NCBI GenBank assembly: GCA_027532555.1
Contig: JAPZTJ010000021.1
Location: 1-64,000, forward strand
Source: Aquidulcibacter sp.
GTDB lineage: Bacteria > Pseudomonadota > Alphaproteobacteria > Caulobacterales > Aquidulcibacteraceae
DNA: 64,000 nt
Direction: 5' to 3'
Below, piece after piece: positions 17,660-26,055 of this stretch. A program made the translations under genes and the position numbers. The notes beneath the pieces are model-generated. The model ran no database searches. It had not been told where the DNA came from and worked only from the letters and a program-made list of their open reading frames with translations. The stretch's first letter is position 1. Every line of letters starts with the position of its first letter.

Positions 17660-19222
17660 CTACATCACCGCTTCAATCAGCACGGGAACATCGGCCGCGA
17701 TGGCGCGGGCAAGGGCGATGTCAAAGGCCTCTGCGGTGTCGCAAGACACCGCCTCAACCCCTTGCCCTTCGGCTAGTTTGACCCAATCGAGGGCGGGCTT
17801 GTCGAGCGACAGCATGGAACTGGCTGCTGGGCCTGGTTGACCTGCACCCGTGCGGCCCATCTCAATATTCAAGATGCGGTAGGACCGGTTGGCAAACACC
17901 ACGGTGACGATGGGCAGGCGTTCGCGCGCCATCGTCCACAGCGCTTGCACCGTATACATGCCCGCGCCATCGCCGGTTAGCGTAATGACTTTGCGGTCTG
18001 GGGCTGCCACTGCTGCCCCAACCGCTAAAGGCAAGCCTTGCCCAATTGCGCCGCCGGTTAGGAACAGCCAGTCATGTTGGGCGGCGGTTTGGGTTGCCAT
18101 GAAGTGAGGCAGGCCTGCGGTAACCGCATCGTCAGAGATAATCGCTTGATCTGGCATATGGCGCGCCAGCGAGGCCGCACAGGTGTAAGGGGTGATCTTG
18201 CCGGTTGGCATGGGTTGAACGGTGCGCGATGGCGCTGGTGGAGCCTCTGGCGCATCGAGGGCATCGGCCAAAGCGGCCAAGGCTTCTGCGGTATCTTCGC
18301 TGCGACCCGAAAGCTCGATGGTGGTACAACCCTCTGGCACCAAAATGCTGGGCTTGCCCGGATAGGCGAAAAAGGCGCAAGGCACACCGGTGCCTGCCAA
18401 AATCATCAGATCAACGCCTGCGAGATCCTCCATCGCCATTTCAGCAAAATAGGCCATGCGGTCTGGCCCAAAGCGGCCTGCACCGCGCGCGAGCCGCCCG
18501 ACAAATGTATCGCATAAAACCCGGACGCCGGCGGCTTTCAAGCGCGACATGGTTTCGAGAGCGGCCTCATCATAAAGGGCAGGGCCGTTGACCAGCACCA
18601 CGGGCTTTTGCGCCAGTTGGATGGCGTCGGCCACCGCTTCGACTTGGGCAGGGTCTACAAGCGATAACCCCGGCACCGATACGCGTGGGGCATCGGGGCC
18701 AGCCGCGCTCCAAGCGCTGTCAGCGGGCAGGATCAGGGTCACAGGTCCTGCTGGTGGCCCCATGGTTTCGACAAAGGCTTTCGCCGCCTTTTCGCCGGCT
18801 TCGCTGGCCTGTTCCACCACGCCGACCCAGCGCGAATTGGGCTTTACCAAGGTCTCAATGTCGGATGCCAAGGGGGCGTCCAAGGTGCGGTGATAGGTGG
18901 CATGATCACCCACCACATTGACCATGGGCGCATAGGCGCGCCGCGCATTATGAATATTGGCCGCGCCATTGGCATAGCCCGGCCCGAGGTGCAGAAGCGT
19001 CATCGCAGGCTTGCCCGCGATACGGGCAAACCCGTCGGCCGCCCCCGTCGCTACCCCTTCAAACAGACACAAGACCGAACGAATGCGCGGCTCTCGGTCG
19101 AGGGCTTGGACCAGATGCATCTCGCTGGTGCCGGGATTGGCAAAGCAAGCCGTGACCCCATGTTCGGCCAAAGTCGCCACCAATTGGTCTGCGCCGGTGC
19201 GGGTGTCGGTTTCTTGGGTCAT
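17660..19222 (-). CDS. Thiamine diphosphate-dependent enzyme (acetolactate synthase large-subunit-like)
   Basis: A 520-residue ThDP enzyme with the three domains of the POX/benzoylformate decarboxylase group. The cofactor-activating Glu is Glu55 in LFEGVATG. The Mg-ThDP motif is GDGAGMYTVQALW followed by FANRSYR about 25 residues later. There is no regulatory small subunit next door, and the opening NPGTSEMHLVQAL resembles 2-oxoacid decarboxylase-like relatives, so true acetolactate synthesis is doubtful. The start ATG at 19222 has GAGGCAG upstream; two more ATGs lie 12-15 bases ahead. It is convergent with pccB. Confidence 0.82.
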   Translation of the reverse strand: MTQETDTRTGADQLVATLAEHGVTACFANPGTSEMHLVQALDREPRIRSVLCLFEGVATGAADGFARIAGKPAMTLLHLGPGYANGAANIHNARRAYAPMVNVVGDHATYHRTLDAPLASDIETLVKPNSRWVGVVEQASEAGEKAAKAFVETMGPPAGPVTLILPADSAWSAAGPDAPRVSVPGLSLVDPAQVEAVADAIQLAQKPVVLVNGPALYDEAALETMSRLKAAGVRVLCDTFVGRLARGAGRFGPDRMAYFAEMAMEDLAGVDLMILAGTGVPCAFFAYPGKPSILVPEGCTTIELSGRSEDTAEALAALADALDAPEAPPAPSRTVQPMPTGKITPYTCAASLARHMPDQAIISDDAVTAGLPHFMATQTAAQHDWLFLTGGAIGQGLPLAVGAAVAAPDRKVITLTGDGAGMYTVQALWTMARERLPIVTVVFANRSYRILNIEMGRTGAGQPGPAASSMLSLDKPALDWVKLAEGQGVEAVSCDTAEAFDIALARAIAADVPVLIEAVM

Positions 19223-19343
19223 GCTCTGCCTCATCACTATTTAGCTAATCCTTGCCCGAGCCAAACTCTGCTGTCACTATAGCAAAACAGATCAGATGCA
19301 CTTTAGGGCTGACAGGACGCCCGTTGCGCGCCAAGGTGTGGGC

Positions 19344-20354
19344 ATGACCCAGATCCACCGCATCACCCTCGCCCGCCATATCACCGGAACCCCATCGCTG
19401 GAGGATTTCAAACTTGAGACGTTTGAAGCCCCGCCTTTGAAGGAGGGTCAGTTTCGGGTGGAAAACAAGTTCGTTTCTGCCGACCCCGGTACAAGGTCGC
19501 GCCTTTCGGGGACGGATTCTTATGCCGGTGCTTTGAAAATTGGCGATCCGATTGATGGCTTTGCTGTCGGCCATGTGGTGGAAAGCCAAAATCCTGCCTT
19601 TGAAGTCGGCCAATTGGTGACTTTAGGCTCGGGCTGGGCCAGCCAGTCTATCTCCAATGGCCGGGGCTATTGCGCCAAATTGCCTGACTTGGATGTACCA
19701 TTGTCGGCTTGGATCGGTGTCCTGGGCGTGCCGGGCATGACGGCTTGGTTTGGCTTAAAGCGCATTGGCCAGATTAAACCCGGTGACCGCGTGATCGTGA
19801 CGTCCGCCGCGGGCCCTGTTGGCGCAACCGCTGGCCAGTTGGCCAAGGCTTGGGGTGCCTCGCGTGTTGTTGGTGTTGCCAGCGCAGGCGATAAGTCCGA
19901 TTGGTTGAAGGCTGAGGCTGGCTTTGACGAAGTAATCGACTACCGCTCCCCCACGTTTGCGGCAGACCTTGCTACGGCCATGCCCGAGGGTGCCGACGTA
20001 CTGTTTGATAATGTCGGCAATGCGATGATTGATACCATCCTGCCTTTGATGCGCCCGTTTGGCCGCATTGTGGTGTCGGGCCAAGTGGCCGACTACAACG
20101 TCGCGCTGCCGGACCGGCATGGCATTCGCAATACCGACCGCTTCATCACCCATCGTCTGAAGATGGAGGGGCTGGTGGTGTTTGATGACTTGCGCGCCTT
20201 CCCAGAGGCTCAAGCCGAAGCCGCCGCCATGATCAAAAGCGGGCAACTCAAATTGAAAGAAGTGGTCTCTGAGGGCGTTGAAAGCCTGCCTGCGGCCTTT
20301 TGCGCTTTGTTCCAACCCGGCGCCACTTTTGGCCGCCGGATTGCGCGTATTTAA
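19344..20354 (+). CDS. NADP-dependent MDR oxidoreductase (curcumin/LTB4 reductase-like)
   Basis: A 336-residue zinc-free medium-chain reductase. The N-terminal catalytic domain starts with HRITLARHITGTPSLEDF, and the nucleotide-binding Rossmann motif is AAGPVGATAGQLAK near residue 145, with FDNVG further on. The family reduces activated C=C bonds in enones and 2-alkenals using NADPH. I start at 19344, which has AAGG upstream. It is followed after 15 bases by an enoyl-CoA hydratase gene and then an acyl-CoA dehydrogenase gene, suggesting one catabolic operon. A second member of the same family lies at 56705. Confidence 0.87.
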   Translation: MTQIHRITLARHITGTPSLEDFKLETFEAPPLKEGQFRVENKFVSADPGTRSRLSGTDSYAGALKIGDPIDGFAVGHVVESQNPAFEVGQLVTLGSGWASQSISNGRGYCAKLPDLDVPLSAWIGVLGVPGMTAWFGLKRIGQIKPGDRVIVTSAAGPVGATAGQLAKAWGASRVVGVASAGDKSDWLKAEAGFDEVIDYRSPTFAADLATAMPEGADVLFDNVGNAMIDTILPLMRPFGRIVVSGQVADYNVALPDRHGIRNTDRFITHRLKMEGLVVFDDLRAFPEAQAEAAAMIKSGQLKLKEVVSEGVESLPAAFCALFQPGATFGRRIARI

Positions 20355-20369
20355 GCGGGGGTGAGGTCG

Positions 20370-21176
20370 ATGGAGTTTCAACATTATTCCCGCATCGAAT
20401 TTGCCTATGACCAAGGCTATGGCCCGCGTGTTCTGGTTGTCACCATCAGCGGCAATAATCCTGTCAATGGCGTCGATGAAGCCATGCATGAGGAATTGGC
20501 TCGCGTTTTCACAGACTGCCAGCGCGATCCAGATAGCGATTTGATCGTCTTGACCGGCAAGGGCCGTGTATTCTGCGCAGGCGGTGATTTAGATTGGTTT
20601 GACGAGCAGATCAGCAATCCAGCCAGTTTCCGCGCCATTGCGCCTGATGCCAAGCGGATCGTGCTGTCTCTGCTGGAACTCGAAAAGCCGATCATCTGTC
20701 GTCTGAATGGCGCAGCAGCAGGGCTTGGGGCCACGATTGCTTTGATGTGCGATGTGATCATCGCCGAAGATACGTCCAAGATTGGCGACCCGCATGTGAA
20801 AGTCGGCCTGGTTGCAGGGGATGGTGGTGCCGTGATTTGGCCCGCCTTGATCGGCGTCGCGCGGGCCAAGGAAATGCTGCTGACGGGGGATTTGATCTCT
20901 GGCCCAGAAGCGGCCCGCATTGGCCTTGTCAATTATGCCGTGCCTTCTGACCAACTTGACAGCAAAGTCGCAGAAATGGCGGGCAAGATCCTCGGCAATC
21001 CACGTTGGGCTGTGCGTTGGACTAAGGTGGTCATGAACCAACAACTGCGCCAGGCGGCTAATCTGACCATGGATGCCGCTGTCGCCTACGAGACCTTGTC
21101 CAACATGGCCAAGGACCGCGCCGAAGCTGTCGCTGCTTTTAAAGAAAAGCGCAAAATGAATCTGACAGGGGAATAG
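20370..21176 (+). CDS. Enoyl-CoA hydratase/isomerase family protein
   Basis: A 268-residue crotonase-fold protein. Oxyanion-hole segments are FCAGGDLDWF and NGAAAGLGATIALMCDV. The later segment GDPHVKVGLVAGDGG places His where classical hydratases have their first catalytic Glu, while the second Glu is kept in RAKEMLLTG; this pattern suggests an isomerase- or lyase-like member rather than textbook hydratase. The ATG at 20370 follows GGGGGTGAGG. It is the middle gene of a three-gene set with the MDR reductase and the acyl-CoA dehydrogenase. Confidence 0.87.
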   Translation: MEFQHYSRIEFAYDQGYGPRVLVVTISGNNPVNGVDEAMHEELARVFTDCQRDPDSDLIVLTGKGRVFCAGGDLDWFDEQISNPASFRAIAPDAKRIVLSLLELEKPIICRLNGAAAGLGATIALMCDVIIAEDTSKIGDPHVKVGLVAGDGGAVIWPALIGVARAKEMLLTGDLISGPEAARIGLVNYAVPSDQLDSKVAEMAGKILGNPRWAVRWTKVVMNQQLRQAANLTMDAAVAYETLSNMAKDRAEAVAAFKEKRKMNLTGE

Positions 21177-21178
21177 AA

Positions 21179-22345
21179 TTGCCACACGCCTTTGCCCCAG
21201 AACCCGACCACGTTACCGAATTACGCCATCAGTTGCGCCGCTTTGTGGAAGCCAAGGCCCCACGTGAAAAGCGCCAGTTGTGGGATCGCACCCACACTTG
21301 GCCGCGCGACCTGTTTGCAGAGCTTGCCGCTATGGGTATTTGCGGTCTGACGGTTGAAGAAGAGTTTGGCGGCCTCGGCCAGGACGTCTATGCCGCTGTG
21401 GCCGTCATCGAAGAATTGTGCCGAGCAGGGGCGTTTTTGGCAGGACCCTTCATCCATTGCGCTTTTTATGGCGGGATGAACATTTCTGAAAATGGCAATG
21501 ACGCGCAAAAGGCCGCCTATTTGCCTGCCTTGGCCAAAGGCGAATTGATGTTCTGCTATGGCCTGTCTGAACCCGATGTGGGGGGCGACTTGTCCAGCGT
21601 CACCACACGCGGCGTCATTGACGGCGACCATGTGGTTATCAATGGGGCCAAGCGCTGGTGCACGGGCGCGGACTTTGCCGATTACATCTATTGCCTGATC
21701 CGCACCGAAAGCGATGAGAAGCGCAAAAACCTCGCCTTTGTGTTGATCCCGAAAGATACGCCGGGCGTAACCCTGCAACCGATAGAGCACGTCAATCTGC
21801 GCTATACGCTGTCGAGCGATGTCTATTTCGACAATGCCCGTATTCCTGTGTCCCACATCGTCGGCGGGCCTGAAAAATGGGGCAAGGGCTGGGGCATGTT
21901 GGCGGGTCGTGCGCTCGATGTCGAAAAGCTTGAAATCACGGCTGTGACCTTTGGCATTGCGCAAGCCGCTGTCGAAGAGGCTTGGGCCTATGCGCAAGAG
22001 CGGGTGCAGTTTGGTAAGGTCATCTCCGGCCATCAGGCCATCCGCCATGCCTTGGTTGAGGCCCGCACCAAGCTCGAAGCCTGTCGGCATATGCTCTACC
22101 ACGCCGCTTGGCTTGCCACGCAGAACTTGCCCTGCGGCATTGAATCCAGCATGGCCAAACTCTTCGTCGCCGACACCGCCGCCGAAATCGCCCTCATCTG
22201 CCAACGCGTGCTGGGTGCTTATGCCCTGTCCGACGCTTTCGACATGGAACGCCACGTCCGCGACCTCCTCGGCATGCGCATCGTCGGAGGCTCCAGCGAC
22301 ATGCAGAAGAATAACCTCGCGGGCCTTTGGGGGATGAAGGGGTAA
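21179..22345 (+). CDS. Acyl-CoA dehydrogenase family protein
   Basis: A 388-residue flavoprotein oxidising acyl-CoA at C2-C3. FAD/substrate motifs are seen in FCYGLSEPDVGGDLSS and KRWCTGADFADY, and the C-terminal helical domain has ERVQFGKVISGHQAI. At the usual catalytic position near the C-terminus (GGSSDMQKN) there is no Glu. Instead Glu249 in RALDVEKLEI matches the relocated base of isovaleryl-CoA dehydrogenase types, suggesting a branched substrate. The start is TTG, two bases after the hydratase stop, with AGGGGAAT upstream. Last of the three-gene set. Confidence 0.88.
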   Translation: MPHAFAPEPDHVTELRHQLRRFVEAKAPREKRQLWDRTHTWPRDLFAELAAMGICGLTVEEEFGGLGQDVYAAVAVIEELCRAGAFLAGPFIHCAFYGGMNISENGNDAQKAAYLPALAKGELMFCYGLSEPDVGGDLSSVTTRGVIDGDHVVINGAKRWCTGADFADYIYCLIRTESDEKRKNLAFVLIPKDTPGVTLQPIEHVNLRYTLSSDVYFDNARIPVSHIVGGPEKWGKGWGMLAGRALDVEKLEITAVTFGIAQAAVEEAWAYAQERVQFGKVISGHQAIRHALVEARTKLEACRHMLYHAAWLATQNLPCGIESSMAKLFVADTAAEIALICQRVLGAYALSDAFDMERHVRDLLGMRIVGGSSDMQKNNLAGLWGMKG

Positions 22346-22350
22346 AGAGG

Positions 22351-22587
22351 CTATAGCCTCTTCTTAGCAAACGCCCTGCCGGAAGCTGATTTCAGATACT
22401 TCTCAAATGCCCAGGCTTGGGAATCATCGGAAAATCCTAGGTATGTTTTGACCCGCCAAGGACCAAATTTGGAGGTGTGCGTCACTTCGCCTGCATTATG
22501 CTTGGCCAATCTGGCCTTTAGATCGGCGGTGGCACCGACATAGAAGTGTTGCCCGTCGAGGCTTTCTAGAATGTAGACGTATTTCAA
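22351..22587 (-). CDS. GIY-YIG domain protein
   Basis: A 78-residue stand-alone GIY-YIG domain of the UPF0213/YhbQ-like type. The core opens with KYVYILESLDGQHFYVGATADLKARLAKHNAG, in which the two strands of the family and the catalytic-helix Arg are recognisable. A Glu in AFEKYLKSASGRAF corresponds to the metal-binding Glu. Such small proteins are abundant in bacteria and their DNA substrate is generally unknown. It converges on the acyl-CoA dehydrogenase gene, with 5 bases between the stops. Confidence 0.85.
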   Translation of the reverse strand: MKYVYILESLDGQHFYVGATADLKARLAKHNAGEVTHTSKFGPWRVKTYLGFSDDSQAWAFEKYLKSASGRAFAKKRL

Positions 22588-22653
22588 TTTTGAACTTCCT
22601 TTTATTTGGGAAGATCAGCCACTGGAAACACAGGTGTGAGATGATCGTGTGGG

Positions 22654-22732
22654 CCCGGCTTCGCTCTGCGAGCTTCGCCGCGGCTGGCCGGGATACAAAC
22701 AACCCGGCTTCGCTCGTTGAGCTTCGCCGTGG
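22654..22732. repeat. Two 30-bp direct repeats next to the tRNA gene
   Basis: The 30-mers at 22654-22683 and 22703-22732 both begin CCCGGCTTCGCTC and contain GAGCTTCGCCG; they differ at only a few central positions and lie 49 bp apart. Each is also imperfectly self-complementary. A further CTTCGG-rich inverted stretch follows (about 22768-22792), so the whole 140 bp downstream of the tRNA is repeat DNA. Confidence 0.55.
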
Positions 22733-22795
22733 TAAACAGGCAGCCTACGCACTGCGTGCTTCGGCTTGCCGAGCCGTAGCTCGAAGAGCGAAGGC

Positions 22796-22871
22796 TGGTG
22801 GGTCGTGTAGGACTCGAACCTACAACCAGACCGTTATGAGCGGCCGGCTCTAACCATTGAGCTAACGACCC
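22796..22871 (-). tRNA. tRNA with CAU anticodon, probably tRNA-Ile2
   Basis: On the minus strand the acceptor stem GGGTCGT pairs with ACGACCC, the D arm is GCTC/GAGC, the anticodon loop is CTCATAA (anticodon CAU) and the T arm is GTAGG-TTCGAGT-CCTAC. The discriminator is A and CCA is encoded. The absence of initiator features excludes fMet. The D loop and the GGTCTGGTTG segment resemble tRNA-Ile2 (whose C34 is changed to lysidine by TilS) more than elongator tRNA-Met; this choice is a similarity judgement. Confidence 0.92.
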
Positions 22872-23044
22872 GTGCCATGGCGAACCAGAGGCGGGAGGCG
22901 GGGAGATAGCGGTTTTTGGTGCGTCGCAAAAGCCTCGTCCTCATTTGAACGCAGATCGGTCTCTTTTTTGCCAAAAGCAGTGCAGACTCTGTTCATGTTG
23001 GTTTAGGTAGAAACCACAAGACCAATCTGGGAAGGGAATACATC

Positions 23045-23812
23045 ATGCGTCAGTTTCATCGCCACACCCTCTTATCGGCCCTCGCGATCAGTGCAGCGGG
23101 TTTCGTGCCCCTGTCGGCGATGGCGCAGGCCGCACCGGCTATGGGCGCGCCTTGCTGCGTGGCACCAGCACCGGTCACGCCGACAACCTTGAACTTCACT
23201 GTCAGCGCCGATCAGAAGAAAGCGCCAGATATGGCGACCATGGGGGCAGGAGTCGTAACGACCGCTAAGACTGCCAAAGCCGCCATGGAAGACAATGCGC
23301 GCAAAATGTCAGCGGCCTTTGTGGCGCTGAAAGCCGCAGGCATTGCCGACAAGGACATGCAGACCTCTGGCGTGCAACTCAGCCCGCAATATGATTACAC
23401 CAATGGCACCCGCCCGCGCATTGTCGGATACCAAGCTTCGAACCGCGTGACCCTAAAGCTGCGCAAGATCGACCAAATCGGCACCGTGATGGACGCCCTT
23501 GTCGCCCAAGGCATCAATGAGATTGACGGGCCAAACTTTGGCATTGAAAATCCTGAATCCATGCTGGACCAAGCCCGCGCTGAAGCTATGGCCACCGCGA
23601 TGCGCCGGGCAGAGCTTTATGCCAAGGCCGCTGGCATGCGGGTTAAACGCATTGTCTCGATTAATGAGAGCGGTGGCTATACGCCGCCCCAACCCATGCC
23701 CATGATGATGGCACGCGCTGCGATGGCTGACTCCGCTGCACCGACACCTGTTGCTGCAGGCGAAGTAAGCTATTCGATCCAAGTCTCGCTGCAAGTTGAG
23801 CTCGAGAAGTAA
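23045..23812 (+). CDS. SIMPL (DUF541) domain secreted protein
   Basis: A 255-residue protein with a signal peptide (about 1-28, ending SAMAQA) and a SIMPL domain over most of the rest. Family hallmarks are the MGAGVVTTAKTAKAAMEDNARKM helix and the VGYQASNRVTLKLR strand, followed by AEAMATAMRRAELYAKAAGM. SIMPL proteins are periplasmic or outer-membrane associated, with poorly known function; some relate to oxidative stress. Upstream is GGGAAG before the ATG. It is a single gene between the tRNA and the bicarbonate permease. Confidence 0.87.
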   Translation: MRQFHRHTLLSALAISAAGFVPLSAMAQAAPAMGAPCCVAPAPVTPTTLNFTVSADQKKAPDMATMGAGVVTTAKTAKAAMEDNARKMSAAFVALKAAGIADKDMQTSGVQLSPQYDYTNGTRPRIVGYQASNRVTLKLRKIDQIGTVMDALVAQGINEIDGPNFGIENPESMLDQARAEAMATAMRRAELYAKAAGMRVKRIVSINESGGYTPPQPMPMMMARAAMADSAAPTPVAAGEVSYSIQVSLQVELEK

Positions 23813-23919
23813 ATCCCAGACGACAAGCTTTGATCCGCTTCCGCGCCATCACAATGTTGTGGTCATAAAAGTCGGGTCAAAGCTTGCAAACTGTGGGGTT
23901 TCCGGCTAGCGCCCCCACC

Positions 23920-24915
23920 ATGCTTAACTTTGATCTGGTCGCCGCTAACCTCCTCTCGCCCGCTGTTATCTGTTTCGCACTAGGGGCTTTTGCTGCCTAT
24001 GTGAAAAGCGATTTGCGCGTACCGCAGCAGGTCCACGAGACCATCTCGATGTACCTCTTGTTCTCGATTGGCCTCAAAGGCGGGATTGCGCTTGATAATT
24101 CGGCCGGCGCATCGATGTTGCTGCCGTTCCTAGCCACCATCTTCATGGGTGTTTTGACGCCTTTGATTGCCTTCTATGTCGCAAGACAGCTCGGCAAACA
24201 AAGCATCGTCAACTCAGGTGCTATGGCCGCACACTTCGGCTCGGTTAGTGCTGTGACCTTTATGGCCGCATTGAACTTTGCGACGCTGAGCGGATTCCAA
24301 ATCGAAGGCTATCTAACTGCTCTATTGATTGTGCTGGAGGTGCCCGGCATCATCATCGGTATCGTGCTGGCGCGCCTGATGTCGGAGAACCGTACCATCA
24401 GTGTCAACCATGTGCTGCGCGAAGCAATCACCAGCAAAAGTGTCATGCTGATGGGCGGTGGTTTGCTGGTTGGCCTGTTGACCGACGCCAAGGGGATCGA
24501 AGCGGTTTCCACCGTCTTCATTACGCCTTTCCAAGGCGTATTGGCTTTCTTCTTGTTGGAGCTTGGCGTGGTTGCTCTTAAGCGCCTGCGGGAATCGAAA
24601 GCGCCTTTGCCCTTCATGCTGGGCTTTGGCATCACCATGCCCATCCTGTTCGGAACGATTGGCCTGATTGTCGGCCATTTTGCGGGCTTCTCGGTTGGCG
24701 GTACGGCTGTTTTCGCTACCATGGCTGCCAGTGCGTCTTATATCGCTGCCCCCGCTGCGGTGCGTATGGCCATGCCAGAGGCGAATGAAGGCCTCTACCT
24801 GACCACCTCCATCAGTATCACTCTGCCGTTTAACATCATCATCGGCATTCCCGCTTATTTCGCCGTGTCGGAGATGATTAGTGGCTGGCCGACAATGGCA
24901 AGCTTGTTGCCTTAA
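23920..24915 (+). CDS. Sodium-dependent bicarbonate transporter family permease (SbtA-type)
   Basis: A 331-residue integral membrane protein with about ten helices, in two inverted halves. The opening NLLSPAVICFALGAFAAYVKSDLRVP and the following ISMYLLFSIGLKGG are typical of the SbtA/DUF897 family, which in cyanobacteria takes up bicarbonate with sodium. I start at the ATG at 23920; a TTG at 23884 is possible and neither start has a strong ribosome binding site. Its end overlaps the convergent beta-carbonic anhydrase gene by 4 bases. Bicarbonate as substrate is a family-level inference supported by that neighbour. Confidence 0.87.
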   Translation: MLNFDLVAANLLSPAVICFALGAFAAYVKSDLRVPQQVHETISMYLLFSIGLKGGIALDNSAGASMLLPFLATIFMGVLTPLIAFYVARQLGKQSIVNSGAMAAHFGSVSAVTFMAALNFATLSGFQIEGYLTALLIVLEVPGIIIGIVLARLMSENRTISVNHVLREAITSKSVMLMGGGLLVGLLTDAKGIEAVSTVFITPFQGVLAFFLLELGVVALKRLRESKAPLPFMLGFGITMPILFGTIGLIVGHFAGFSVGGTAVFATMAASASYIAAPAAVRMAMPEANEGLYLTTSISITLPFNIIIGIPAYFAVSEMISGWPTMASLLP

Positions 24916-25544
24916 TCCGCTGCGCGCGGATCAGCCCGCACCCAGCCGCGTTCATGGTTGAATAAGTCCAGCCCACCGGTGGCAATATCAAAGCGGGCAC
25001 CTTCTAGATTAAGGGTGCCTGCTGCGACTTTTTCCGCGACAAACGGGAAGCTCAACAAGTTCGACATGGAAAGTTCGACGCTCGCGCGCTCGCACGGTTC
25101 GATCTCTTCGGTGTTTAAGGCCACAACAACAGGAACCAGCACATCGATCCATTGGGTTACGAACCGCATTGTTTGGCCTTCATGCCCAGCCTTGGTACCC
25201 CATAGCCCACGGTCGATCGCAGCCTTTACCCCGCCACAACGGGCGTGGCCCATGACAAGGATCGTCTTGACCCCAAGGGCTTGGACGGCAAACTCAATGG
25301 CCGCAGAGGTTCCGTGCAAGCCTTCGCCTTGCTCAAAAGGTGGCACAAGGGCGGCCACATTGCGCACGACAAACAGCTCACCCGGCGAAACGTCAAAGAT
25401 TTGGCCGGGATCGGCACGAGAGTCTGAGCACGCAATCACCAATAAGCGTGGGGTTTGGCCATCGGCCAATTGTTCATAGAGTTCGCGCTGGTGCGGCCAA
25501 GCATCGCGACGAAAACGGCTATAGCCTTCCAATAGTCGATCCAT
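24912..25544 (-). CDS. Beta-class carbonic anhydrase
   Basis: A 210-residue zinc enzyme interconverting CO2 and bicarbonate. The zinc ligands and active dyad are clear: CSDSR at 39-43 (Cys39, Asp41, Arg43) and HARCGG with His100 and Cys103. The length is normal for the bacterial family. It faces the SbtA-type permease tail to tail, sharing four bases at the stops, which suggests a joint role in cytosolic bicarbonate supply, for example for carboxylases such as PccB. No operon partner is present on its own strand. Confidence 0.93.
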   Translation of the reverse strand: MDRLLEGYSRFRRDAWPHQRELYEQLADGQTPRLLVIACSDSRADPGQIFDVSPGELFVVRNVAALVPPFEQGEGLHGTSAAIEFAVQALGVKTILVMGHARCGGVKAAIDRGLWGTKAGHEGQTMRFVTQWIDVLVPVVVALNTEEIEPCERASVELSMSNLLSFPFVAEKVAAGTLNLEGARFDIATGGLDLFNHERGWVRADPRAAD

Positions 25545-25583
25545 CAGAAACCTATAGCCGCACCTGTCTGGGGTTGGGAAGGC

Positions 25584-26051
25584 TTAATTGGCGCGTGTCA
25601 CATGAAGGACCGCGCCTTCAACCCCTGTCACCACCAAAACACTGCCACTGGTTGGTTCGGCCCCGTCATAGGTTTTCGCCGCCCATTCCGTGTCGCCTAA
25701 ACGAACCCGACCCATGCCGCTAACAAAGTCATCAACCGCAATCGAAGTTTGCCCAATATGACGCTGAAGCGGGGAGTTTAGGGTAGGATCTTCGGATGGC
25801 GTCGTGTCTGGTTTAAAAAACCGGCGCCCCGCAACGGTCGTTGCCAATGCAAACAAGGCAAAGGCAACCATTTGCAACGGCAGACTTGCTTCAGGGAAGA
25901 TCGCGGCAAGAGCGGCCGTTAGGGCTGCCGCTGTCGCAATCCATAGCAAATAAGCCGTACCGGTCAGCAATTCAGCGGCCAAAAGCGCCGCCCCAATGCC
26001 AAGCCAAGTCCACACGCCAAAGCCTGCCCAATTACTGATAAGTTCATCCAT
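25584..26051 (-). CDS. NfeD family membrane protein
   Basis: A 155-residue protein with three or four N-terminal hydrophobic segments (about 10-85) and a soluble C-terminal OB-fold domain (GQTSIAVDDFVSGMGRVRLGDTEW). This is the short NfeD1b form that partners paraslipins; E. coli YbbK (QmcA)-YbbJ is the model pair. It follows the paraslipin gene with four bases between, so the two are one operon. Function is tied to membrane microdomain or membrane protein quality control, not closely defined. Confidence 0.87.
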   Translation of the reverse strand: MDELISNWAGFGVWTWLGIGAALLAAELLTGTAYLLWIATAAALTAALAAIFPEASLPLQMVAFALFALATTVAGRRFFKPDTTPSEDPTLNSPLQRHIGQTSIAVDDFVSGMGRVRLGDTEWAAKTYDGAEPTSGSVLVVTGVEGAVLHVTRAN

Positions 26052-26055
26052 GGTC

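Noticed and set aside
21221-22255. Minus-strand frame of 344 codons opposite the acyl-CoA dehydrogenase
   Set aside because: It is an antisense shadow; the plus-strand frame carries complete family motifs and an operon position.
22654-22732. CRISPR array
   Set aside because: Only two copies and no cas genes; the copies are self-complementary direct repeats.
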